From a virus: a DNA stretch of 27,152 nucleotides. Location of the stretch: positions 1 through 27,152 of IMG/VR virus record IMGVR_UViG_3300043436_003380; one strand, 5' to 3'. Position 1 is the first letter of the stretch, and each line of letters opens with the position of its first letter. Position numbers and translations under genes: made by a program. Positions 13,629 through 20,571 of the stretch are shown piece by piece. Under the pieces are notes generated by a model, which saw only the letters and a list, made by a program, of their open reading frames with translations, made no database searches and was not told where the DNA came from.

Positions 13629-13651
13629 AGCCCCCGAAAACGGCGGGGGCT
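13629..13651. other. Hairpin AGCCCCCG/CGGGGGCT in control region
   Basis: A perfect eight-base stem with a seven-base loop, in the divergent gap. No T-run follows on either strand, so a simple terminator is unlikely. It may be a recombination or regulator site. Confidence 0.4.
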
Positions 13652-13678
13652 ATGAATCGGTCCAGGAATCCAGGTTTC

Positions 13679-13716
13679 CCGCGAATCCTGCCCCGTTTTG
13701 GGAACAGGATTCGCGG
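13679..13716. other. 12-bp inverted repeat in control region
   Basis: The arms CCGCGAATCCTG (13679-13690) and CAGGATTCGCGG (13705-13716) pair perfectly around a 14-base spacer that itself can add a CCC/GGG helix. This is the strongest inverted repeat in the integrase upstream region. An arm-type integrase or excisionase site, attP core, or transcription-control hairpin are all possible. Confidence 0.5.
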
Positions 13717-13803
13717 ATTACCAATGGCGGGGACAGGAGTCTGAAAAAAACCGCATACCAAGGTTGCCCCTACCACCGTCACAATCCGCTATATCGGAAT
13801 AGA

Positions 13804-13819
13804 CGGGGACAATTCCCCG
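13804..13819. promoter_or_regulatory. Second 6-4-6 palindrome, CGGGGA-CAAT-TCCCCG
   Basis: A perfect six-base inverted repeat with a four-base spacer, the same geometry as 13597-13612 but a different sequence, 58 bases before the integrase start. A smaller palindrome, GGAACccGTTCC, follows at 13832-13843. These are operator candidates for the integrase gene. Confidence 0.4.
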
Positions 13820-13877
13820 AACCGCAAACTAGGAACCCGTTCCGACGCATGGATGCGCCCCACAATAAGGGCACACC

Positions 13878-14786
13878 ATGTCGCTCACCGATTTCCTACA
13901 TACGATTTACATCCCCCTCCGCCTCCGCGGCCGCAGCCACAACAGCGTCCGCCTACTGGCCCACGCTATCCGGCAGTATTCGAAATTCCTCCGCCGAGAC
14001 GCGACACTAGAGGATTTCGACGATCTAACCGTTTCGCAATTCCTTTCCCACCGGGGCGCGACACTCTCCCCGTATTCGGTCGAGCGCGAGCGGTCCGGAC
14101 TACTCGCGCTTTGGAGACTCGCCGCAGACCGGCGGCTTGTGGATCTCCGGCCATGCGTCCAGGCAGAACTACTCCCCGAGCGAATCCCACGGGCCTTTAC
14201 CGTCGCGGAACTTGAGCGCCTCTATGCCGCCGCCGAGGATACGCCGGGGTGGATAGGCCCGGTGGCGGCCGGCGCGTTTTGGACCGCCGCTATCATGGCC
14301 CTGTACGAATCGGGGGAGCGTATCGAGGCGATGCTAAACGCCCCGAAATCGGGCTATACGGCCCCGTTCCTCCGCGTTCCCGCCAGCATTCGCAAAGGGA
14401 AACGAACCGAGCGCATCTACGAATTTTCGGCCGATACTTGCCGGCTTGTCGAAATCGCCGCGAAACATGACGCGGCCACGCTGTTTCTATGGCCGATGGA
14501 CCCAAGCGGCATCTACAACCATTTCCACAAGATTACCCACCGCGCCGGGTTGGGGTCCGGCCGGGAAGTTATGTTCCATTGCATCCGCCGGACAACCGCC
14601 AGCCATCTCGCCGCCGCGACGGGTAGCGTTGACGCGGCAACCGTCTATCTTGGGCATTCTTCCGACCGAATCACCCGCCGCAGCTACATTGACCCCCGGA
14701 TAATGGGGGCCGCAGGGGTCAAACCGCTTGACGCACTCCCGCGGATTCGACCGCCGGCCGGGCCGAAAATCCATCGGATTGCATGA
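13878..14786 (+). CDS. int: Tyrosine-family phage integrase
   Basis: A 302-aa site-specific recombinase, the only plus-strand gene. An N-terminal SAM-like core-binding domain (about 5-95, with SHNSVRLLAHAIRQYSKFLR) precedes the catalytic domain with a full set of residues: R148 in ESGERIEAML, K173/K175 in the RKGKR beta-hairpin, H234-x-x-R237 in FHCIRRTTASHLA, H260 in YLGHSS, and the nucleophile Y270 in RRSYIDPR. It lacks a long N-terminal arm-binding domain. AAGGG precedes the ATG at 13878. It would integrate the phage into the host chromosome. Its last 68 bases overlap, on the opposite strand, the end of the GT8-like gene. Confidence 0.92.
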   Translation: MSLTDFLHTIYIPLRLRGRSHNSVRLLAHAIRQYSKFLRRDATLEDFDDLTVSQFLSHRGATLSPYSVERERSGLLALWRLAADRRLVDLRPCVQAELLPERIPRAFTVAELERLYAAAEDTPGWIGPVAAGAFWTAAIMALYESGERIEAMLNAPKSGYTAPFLRVPASIRKGKRTERIYEFSADTCRLVEIAAKHDAATLFLWPMDPSGIYNHFHKITHRAGLGSGREVMFHCIRRTTASHLAAATGSVDAATVYLGHSSDRITRRSYIDPRIMGAAGVKPLDALPRIRPPAGPKIHRIA

Positions 14787-15489
14787 CCCGCCACGCCGTC
14801 CGGTCGATCCGCTGCCCGCGCAGCTTCCGCCCCGTGAAATGGTAGATGAACCCATTCATCCGGCCCGTATTGTGTTCGGGGCGAATGTCCTGGCCGGCCG
14901 CTACCGTATTCCAGGCCGCCGGCAACCACGTTGCCGGGGCCGCCTTCGAATGCAACAAGAGCGATAGGCAGACCTGTTCCGGTAGCCGCCGAGGGTTCCA
15001 GCGGTTCCGCTGCCCGCACTCGCGGAGCCGATGGAATAGGCCCGCGTGAACTTGCGGCCCGTACAGGAAAAAGCCGCCGTTCAAGTGTTTCGAATCGGGG
15101 CAGGCGGGTAGGCCCGTCCATTTCGACCATTGCCCGACGCAAAACTCCCGATGGCGCGAGATGATTTTCCCGTCTTCATAGCCAACGTCCCCGGCCGCGC
15201 CCGGAAACTGACAGGCGGACACAACCCCGATACTCTCCGCCGGGACCAACGCGAACGGGTCCGGCGCGTCATCGCGGATGAGCATATCGGCATCTAGCTG
15301 TAGAACGCGTTCATAGTCCGCCAGCCGGACCGGCGCGAACGCTTTCTGCCAGAAGATATGAACGGGAGCCAGCCGCCCGCGTAGCTCGACAAACTCCACG
15401 CCCCAACGGGCCGCGGCCGCCTCGAAACTCTCCCGGCTTTTCGGGTGGATCGACTGCCCCCCGACGTTCAAAACCGCGAGCGCTTTCAT
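14719..15489 (-). CDS. GT8-like glycosyltransferase
   Basis: A 256-aa enzyme with family-8 glycosyltransferase features: MKALAVLNVGG at the N-terminus, YERVLQLDADMLIRDD with the DxD metal/nucleotide-sugar motif (66-68), HLNGGFFLYGP (136-145) that positions the sugar, PEQVCLSLLL and a C-terminal IYHFTGRK (215-222). Such enzymes move a sugar from a UDP-sugar to a protein or glycan. It is the last gene of the long tail operon, coupled by ATGA to the GT25/sulfotransferase gene. The acceptor is not known; the adjacent Ser-rich virion-type proteins are the obvious candidates. The end overlaps the convergent integrase gene. Confidence 0.85.
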   Translation of the reverse strand: MKALAVLNVGGQSIHPKSRESFEAAAARWGVEFVELRGRLAPVHIFWQKAFAPVRLADYERVLQLDADMLIRDDAPDPFALVPAESIGVVSACQFPGAAGDVGYEDGKIISRHREFCVGQWSKWTGLPACPDSKHLNGGFFLYGPQVHAGLFHRLRECGQRNRWNPRRLPEQVCLSLLLHSKAAPATWLPAAWNTVAAGQDIRPEHNTGRMNGFIYHFTGRKLRGQRIDRTAWRVMQSDGFSARPAVESAGVRQAV

Positions 15490-16790
15490 GCTGCCACCGC
15501 CGCCCGGATATGCCCGGCCGCCGCCACCAACGCTTCCGGCGCTGGCTCCAGGCCCAGGAATCCCACCAGAGCCCCGGCGACCGCCGCGGGATCCGCCAGC
15601 ATTTCCGCCCATGCCACCCGAAACACCCGCTCCGCCGGGAACCCCTGCAGAAACGCTTCCCGTTCGCCGTGTAGCCATGTTTGCACGGCCGCGGCTTCCG
15701 CATCCGAAACCGCCAGCCAGCCCCGAGCGGCCCGGCTGCGCCGCTGGAGACTGTCAATGGATTCCGCCAGCGGCCGTTCACAAACCACGACCCGCAACGC
15801 GTCCCCGGCGGCCGCCACCAACTCCGGACCCATTGCGCATAGGTGGGGATATTTTCCGCCGGCTATTGCCCGCGTTTGCATCCGGCCCCGAATCCAGCCG
15901 GCCAATTGCCGCGCCGCCTCCCGCCTATCCGCGATTTCGCACCGGGGGAACTTTGCGGCCCGTTCACAGATCGCGGCCAGCCCGACCGCCTCACCTCCGC
16001 CGCCGTTTTTCCGTTCCCACCCGCCAAGGCGGTCGCCCATGCTTACCCCCAGCTTGTGCAGAACCATAGCCGTCGCGCTCGATCCCGAGCGGTGTAGGCC
16101 CATGACCGCGACAAACTGTTTTGAATCCGGAACCGTCGCGGCCCTCGCGCCCCACCAACGTTCGATAACATCCTTTCCCGATATGTTTGACCGGCCCGCC
16201 GCCTGCCCGCAAAGCCAGACGGCCGGCGCGTAGAAACCGCTTTCCTCCGCTTTGTGCAGGCGGCCGAAGTGGTGGTCGATATGGCATGAATTCTTCCACT
16301 GGTCGCACGACTCAAGCCACCGATAAAGCCGCAACAGCCCGGCCCGGCCGCGAACCGCGTAGGCATGTGTCCGGTTGATATTCGAAGCCTTGACCACCAG
16401 CGGATTTCCGGGGATTGCCAGCGGCGGCCGCAAGTGTTGCCCGCCTAAATACGCTTGCGTCCAGCCGGCCGGGAGCGCGTCGAAATACCTTTCCGCCGCT
16501 TCACTGAAACCGGGGGAAAACGTCGCGTCATCCTCGAAAATCAAAACGCGTTCCTGCCCGGCGTTCAATGCGTCTTCAATGATTCGTACATGGGACCGAT
16601 AGCATCCCCACGCGCCTCCGCCCTGCCGCCACCATTCCGGGCTCTTGCATTTCGCGCCATCGACCGCGACTTCCAGGCCAATAGGCCCATACGGAAAATC
16701 TGCCGGAACCCCGGCCCGGAACGCGGCCAGCCGATCCGGCCGCCGGGCCAACGAAACAACCGCCACCCGGTCAAAGCGTTTATTAGACAT
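15486..16790 (-). CDS. GT25-type glycosyltransferase fused to sulfotransferase-like domain
   Basis: A 434-aa two-domain protein. Residues about 5-205 are a family-25 glycosyltransferase: DRVAVVSLARRPDRLAAF at the start, AWGCYRSHVRIIEDAL (60-74) and LIFEDDATF (83-91) with the EDD metal site; this family includes LOS and collagen galactosyltransferases. Residues about 226-434 are sulfotransferase-like: FVAVMGLHRSGSSATAMVL (226-244) has the 5'-phosphosulfate loop GxHRSG(T/S)S, and the pattern continues with RVVVCERPLAESIDSLQRR. PAPS would be the sulfate donor. The start at 16790 is preferred because it overlaps the upstream stop. The fusion suggests adding and then sulfating a sugar on one acceptor. 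Confidence 0.75.
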   Translation of the reverse strand: MSNKRFDRVAVVSLARRPDRLAAFRAGVPADFPYGPIGLEVAVDGAKCKSPEWWRQGGGAWGCYRSHVRIIEDALNAGQERVLIFEDDATFSPGFSEAAERYFDALPAGWTQAYLGGQHLRPPLAIPGNPLVVKASNINRTHAYAVRGRAGLLRLYRWLESCDQWKNSCHIDHHFGRLHKAEESGFYAPAVWLCGQAAGRSNISGKDVIERWWGARAATVPDSKQFVAVMGLHRSGSSATAMVLHKLGVSMGDRLGGWERKNGGGGEAVGLAAICERAAKFPRCEIADRREAARQLAGWIRGRMQTRAIAGGKYPHLCAMGPELVAAAGDALRVVVCERPLAESIDSLQRRSRAARGWLAVSDAEAAAVQTWLHGEREAFLQGFPAERVFRVAWAEMLADPAAVAGALVGFLGLEPAPEALVAAAGHIRAAVAA

Positions 16791-17187
16791 ACCCCAGCTT
16801 TCTTGCATTGCGGATCGCCCGCGCCACGACAAGCCGCGCCACCGTCGCCACAAACGGCAGTTTCCGCCGGCCGCTTTCCTCGCGCAACCATTCAACCACC
16901 GTTGCCCGGTTTTTATCAACCCACGCAACGCCGCGGCGGTCCATTTCAGCGGCCCGCGCGTTACATTTACAGGTAGGGGAAGAACGTATTCCCACCAGCG
17001 ATAGTAATTTTTTTAGCTCTGTTCCCGCGCCGCCGGGGGGGGGCCGCGGCCGAGGATAGGCCGGGTGGTTTTCGTCTATCGTCCACATGGGACCGTCCCG
17101 CGAAACCACGCACGGCATAACGACGGCCAACAGGTAGCCGCGCTCCCGGCATCGCTCAAAAAGGTGCCGCCTATGGCATGTAATCAT
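16783..17187 (-). CDS. Small Cys-containing protein, unknown (134 aa)
   Basis: A 134-aa basic protein starting MITCHRRHLFERCRERGYLL, then AVVMPCVVSRDGPMWTID, a Pro-rich linker, GTELKKLLSLVGI and TCKCNARAAEMDRRGVAWV, and a C-terminal helical half ending AIRNARK. I recall this layout from planctomycete phage and prophage genes near tail proteins and glycosyltransferases, but know no function. Cys residues at 4, 13, 26, 72 and 74 could bind a metal. Start and stop are coupled to neighbours (ATGA with the poly-serine protein; overlap with the fusion enzyme). Confidence 0.6.
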   Translation of the reverse strand: MITCHRRHLFERCRERGYLLAVVMPCVVSRDGPMWTIDENHPAYPRPRPPPGGAGTELKKLLSLVGIRSSPTCKCNARAAEMDRRGVAWVDKNRATVVEWLREESGRRKLPFVATVARLVVARAIRNARKLGYV

Positions 17188-17948
17188 GGGAGTGGGTTAA
17201 CGTCACGGGTTGCGCCGAACGAAATGCTACAGGTAACGCCGTCGCTTACGCCTGCACCCTTCCAGACCTCCGGCCGCGTCACGAGCGCTTTGGGGCCGGG
17301 GGCCGCAACCGTGCCAAACTTCCAGCCATCGGGGTACTTAGGCAAAGGCAACAACACTCCGTCGACATAACTGCTCCAGAATCCTTCTATACACTGCGGC
17401 CCGCCTTCGATTGTTTCGATGCTTAAGCGGGCACCGTCGCAATTCCCAAAAATCTCAGTTCCGCGATCTAGCCTAATGCCTAACACAGGCCAATCCGGCG
17501 GGAGTTTTAGCGTGCCTTTCCATACCAAAAGCTCATCATACAATTCAGGTCTTGGGATATATTCTAGTTCGACCTCTTGATTTAACGCCTCCGCGTATCC
17601 GGCCGAAACGCCGGGAATACACCACGGCAACGGGTCTGAATCGACAAACCCGCATAGCTTAACCGTGGCCGTTCTGGGAACATTCTCGCCGCAAACCCAA
17701 GGAGGCGGCTGCGGGTTGCAAGCCTCGTGGGCTAGGTCAAGGTCTATGAACCCGCCCTGATCTAGGCAGACATCATTGGGGAGAAAGACTGTCTGGATGT
17801 TGTTTGGGAAGCTGGAGTTACAGAAGTAGCAAGGCGGATCGGGCGGCGACGACGAACTAGACGAAGACGAACTGGAAGACGATGAACTAGAAGACGATGA
17901 ACCGCAGCATTCGCAGTCGCTGCGAACCGTCCGGGTAGCGCTGTTCAT
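17184..17948 (-). CDS. Poly-serine, Cys-rich tail-operon protein
   Basis: A 254-aa protein. After MNSATRTVRSDCECCG comes a run of 18 Ser (residues 17-34), then a Pro-rich, Cys-containing region (PPDPPCYFC) and a beta-rich domain of about 200 residues (FIDLDLAHEACNPQPPPWVC, ATVKLCGFVDSDPLPWCIPG, LLVWKGTLKLPPDWPVLGIR) with an even scatter of Cys that could form disulfides. No catalytic motif is seen. The ATG at 17948 overlaps the preceding stop as ATGA and has AGGG just upstream; two earlier ATGs in frame are less good. It is probably a virion surface protein; that is inferred from the operon. Confidence 0.65.
   Translation of the reverse strand: MNSATRTVRSDCECCGSSSSSSSSSSSSSSSSSSPPDPPCYFCNSSFPNNIQTVFLPNDVCLDQGGFIDLDLAHEACNPQPPPWVCGENVPRTATVKLCGFVDSDPLPWCIPGVSAGYAEALNQEVELEYIPRPELYDELLVWKGTLKLPPDWPVLGIRLDRGTEIFGNCDGARLSIETIEGGPQCIEGFWSSYVDGVLLPLPKYPDGWKFGTVAAPGPKALVTRPEVWKGAGVSDGVTCSISFGATRDVNPLP
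17847..17900 (-). repeat. Poly-serine tract, 254-aa protein
   Basis: Eighteen Ser codons in a row, using several TCN codons and AGT rather than one repeated triplet. It follows Cys-Glu-Cys-Cys-Gly. Confidence 0.85.
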
Positions 17949-19678
17949 GTTCCCTGCCATACCCGCGCCCATATTTTCGTCTTTGTCACAACAAGCTGGC
18001 CGTCTTCACAGCTTACATCCGTAACGACTTCCAGCCATTCGCCGGGGCCGAACGAACCCGAGCCCGGCGGCCCGGAGGATGAGCCGTCGCTACTAGGGGG
18101 AGCGCACCCGCAAACCTCGCAGCATTCGGCCGCCGTATCGTACGGGCCGCTCACGGGCGTGTTACCGTCCCAACGATCCCCCGATTCGTTCGGTTGCCGG
18201 CAAACCGCCTTTGTTTCCTCGCCGTTCGGCCAATAACAGTACCACGCGCCACCGCTCCCGCTAGAAGGGGGAACACAGCCGCAAGCCTCACAACATTCGG
18301 ATTCCGTACCATACGGGCCGCTTTGCGGGTCCAGACCTTCCCAGACTCCGCCGGGGGCAGACGATTGCCGGCATATCGCCTTTGTCTGGTCCCCGTCCGG
18401 CCAATAACAGTACCAGGGCGGCGGCGGATTACATTCCGCCTCACATTCCTCGCGGGTATCGTGCGGCCCCGAACTAGGGAATAGCGGTTCCTGGCCCTCG
18501 CCAGGGGTCCACAAGCCTAGTTCGTCATCTTTCGAGTCTGATACATGGCATTCCTTTATCGGGCTCCCGTCTTCCGCCGTGCCGACCTCATAACAGTACC
18601 AGCGGCCCCAATAGCTGGAACCGTCGCTAGACGTTGAACTAGACGAATCACCGCCGCAGGCCGCCGCGCATTCGGCAGCGGTTTCGTATGGCCCCGATTC
18701 CGGGGAAAGCGGTTCCCCGTCATCGCTCGACCCGTCGCCGGGGCCGGGTGGGGTCCAAAGCGCGGCCGGGTCTTCCGGATCGTCTGGGGTATGGCATTCG
18801 CGGATTGGGGTTCCATCGGATGCCGTATCGACAACGTAACAATACCAGGGGCCGCCGCCGGATGAATCGGACGAACCCGAACCGGATGAACCAGAAGACG
18901 ATGAACTTGCGCAGCCGCAAACCTTGCAGCATTCTTCCTCTGTATCGTATGGCCCGCTTACGGGAGTATTCCCGTCATGGCAGTTTCCGGATTCGTTCGG
19001 CTCCGCGCAATATGCCTTGGTTTCCTCGCCGTTCGGCCAATAACAATACCAACCGCCCCCCGATGAACTAGAAGACGAACTAGGTTCGCTGGAGGAATCC
19101 GACGATTCAGAAGACGAACTGGAAGAAGACGAACTAGGTTCGCTGGAGGAATCCGACGATTCAGAAGACGAACTGGAAGAAGACGAACTGGAAGACGATG
19201 AACTGGAAGACGATGAACCGCAGCCGCATTCCATAACGCGCAGGATTCGCCAAAACGGTTTTTCGCCGTCATCCCGCGGAAATTCGTACCGCGCCTCCAC
19301 CACCGATTCCGCCGGCAGCGGTTCCGATATGTCTTCCTCGCGGGCCAAATTCCAGAGCCGAACGACCGTGGAAACGTCGCGCAGCGTTTGCGGTTCGTTG
19401 TCGCCGCCGGCCGGCGTGAACCCAACGCCGCAGCCCTCCGCCGATTCGGCCGAGGAAAGGAAAACCTCCTCCGCCTCAACTTCCCCGCACGAATCCAGAT
19501 CCGCCAACAGCCGGAAGAACAATTCCTGCGGCGGTTCCTCCGGCCGATACTTCCAGTGACCCGCGCCATCCTGGCCGGGGCCGCGCTCGACCGAACGCAC
19601 GGCGCTGGCTATACGATCGGCGGCCGCTGGCGTGAAAACAACGCCAGGCTTTCGAGACGACGGGCGGCGCGTGGACAT
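17945..19678 (-). CDS. Modular poly-serine protein with five Cys-rich WYCY...SGPY modules
   Basis: A 577-aa protein. Residues 1-150 form an N-terminal domain (FTPAAADRIASAVRSVER, LFFRLLADLD, TVVRLWNLAREEDI, FWRILRVMECGCG), probably the virion anchor. A Ser-rich linker with 18 consecutive Ser and a repeated ESSDSSSEPSSSSSSSSS unit spans 155-207. Five Cys-rich modules then start with WYCY at 210, 278, 360, 422 and 479; each has a later C, an SGP(Y/H) turn, and an ECC/EC pair followed by CGC or C. Modules are separated by short Ser, Gly or Pro linkers. A beta-strand tail (549-577) ends the protein. The pattern suggests a disulfide-rich, rod-like surface display protein, possibly glycosylated. 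Confidence 0.75.
   Translation of the reverse strand: MSTRRPSSRKPGVVFTPAAADRIASAVRSVERGPGQDGAGHWKYRPEEPPQELFFRLLADLDSCGEVEAEEVFLSSAESAEGCGVGFTPAGGDNEPQTLRDVSTVVRLWNLAREEDISEPLPAESVVEARYEFPRDDGEKPFWRILRVMECGCGSSSSSSSSSSSSSSSSSSESSDSSSEPSSSSSSSSSESSDSSSEPSSSSSSSGGGWYCYWPNGEETKAYCAEPNESGNCHDGNTPVSGPYDTEEECCKVCGCASSSSSGSSGSGSSDSSGGGPWYCYVVDTASDGTPIRECHTPDDPEDPAALWTPPGPGDGSSDDGEPLSPESGPYETAAECAAACGGDSSSSTSSDGSSYWGRWYCYEVGTAEDGSPIKECHVSDSKDDELGLWTPGEGQEPLFPSSGPHDTREECEAECNPPPPWYCYWPDGDQTKAICRQSSAPGGVWEGLDPQSGPYGTESECCEACGCVPPSSGSGGAWYCYWPNGEETKAVCRQPNESGDRWDGNTPVSGPYDTAAECCEVCGCAPPSSDGSSSGPPGSGSFGPGEWLEVVTDVSCEDGQLVVTKTKIWARVWQGT
19058..19216 (-). repeat. Ser-rich linker with 54-base tandem repeat
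   Basis: Encodes residues 155-207 of the modular protein. Two near-identical 54-base units (ESSDSSSEPSSSSSSSSS) follow the run of 18 Ser. Codons for Ser are mixed (TCG, TCT, TCA, TCC, AGT). Confidence 0.85.
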
Positions 19679-20562
19679 TAGCCAATGCTCCCGAACCCGG
19701 AGAACGGATAGGTACCGTAAGGGTTCACGCCGTCGCCGTCGTTAATGACCTTGGGGAAACTAGGCGTCCCGGCATCCACGGCAACGCCGCCCGACAGGCT
19801 CGCGGGTTCCTTAATTGGTTTCTTGTCTTTACCCAAAATCGCCGCGGTGTATTGCCCGGACCCGGTGGGGTTGCCCTCTTCGTCGACTAACTGAGAGTAC
19901 CCAATATCCAGCGGTTTAAGGAACCAGGTATCTTCCCGGTAGTTAAATTCGAACGTAACTTCCCAATAGACAAACATCTGCCCATCGGCGTTTTCGGTTT
20001 TCTTGGAAAACCGGCCACCCTGGCATTTCCAGGTATGTTTCGGACAACCAAGAAACGTGTCGGAATTAAGTTTATTCGTTGCCGATTGTAGGATCCCGAG
20101 AAAAGACAGATTCCCGTAACATCGCGTTAGCGAAACAGAAAATTCCGCCGTATCCATCGTAAGATCCGGTAGCGAAATACCCGCGGAATTCGTTATTGGC
20201 TTCCCCTGTTTGTCTTGCCAGCACGGCGCCGACGCAACCGCACTACCGCCGCTCCAAACGTCCGCCGGCAACTGGAACGGTTCCGGCTTGTCCTCGCGCG
20301 CAGGCGTCGAATATTTCACCGTCACGACATACAAAAGTAACGTGTCGCCGCGCGGCTTGCAGTCAAACTCCATCGCGTAGACGGAACCGTCGTCCGGATG
20401 CGCCGCGCCAAACGAAATCCCCGGCGCTTGCGATATATCGCGAATAGACGTAGACGGAGAATCCACGCGGACCAGGAACGACCGGGAATAGTTCATCGTG
20501 TCCCGGTATTTACCGGAAACGCTGCGATCGTCGATTGATTCCGATACGGCTACGATCGCCAT
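19678..20562 (-). CDS. Distal tail-type protein, unknown
   Basis: A 294-aa protein directly after the tape measure, where distal tail or baseplate hub proteins sit. It is beta-rich (YSRSFLVRVDSPSTSIRDIS, YAMEFDCKPRGDTLLLYVVT, QMFVYWEVTFEFNYREDTW) with conserved-looking Trp and Cys. The C-terminal 40 residues (SGGVAVDAGTPSFPKVIND) look like a flexible tail. AAGGGG precedes the ATG at 20562. No enzymatic motif. No named family is recognised; a baseplate or tail-tip role is inferred from position alone. Confidence 0.6.
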   Translation of the reverse strand: MAIVAVSESIDDRSVSGKYRDTMNYSRSFLVRVDSPSTSIRDISQAPGISFGAAHPDDGSVYAMEFDCKPRGDTLLLYVVTVKYSTPAREDKPEPFQLPADVWSGGSAVASAPCWQDKQGKPITNSAGISLPDLTMDTAEFSVSLTRCYGNLSFLGILQSATNKLNSDTFLGCPKHTWKCQGGRFSKKTENADGQMFVYWEVTFEFNYREDTWFLKPLDIGYSQLVDEEGNPTGSGQYTAAILGKDKKPIKEPASLSGGVAVDAGTPSFPKVINDGDGVNPYGTYPFSGFGSIG

Positions 20563-20571
20563 GTCTGCCCC

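Noticed and set aside
13629-13651. Intrinsic terminator
   Set aside because: No T-run follows the stem on either strand.
17020-17050. Run of G/C near 17031-17045 as a regulatory site
   Set aside because: It lies inside a well-supported coding frame and encodes its Pro-rich linker.
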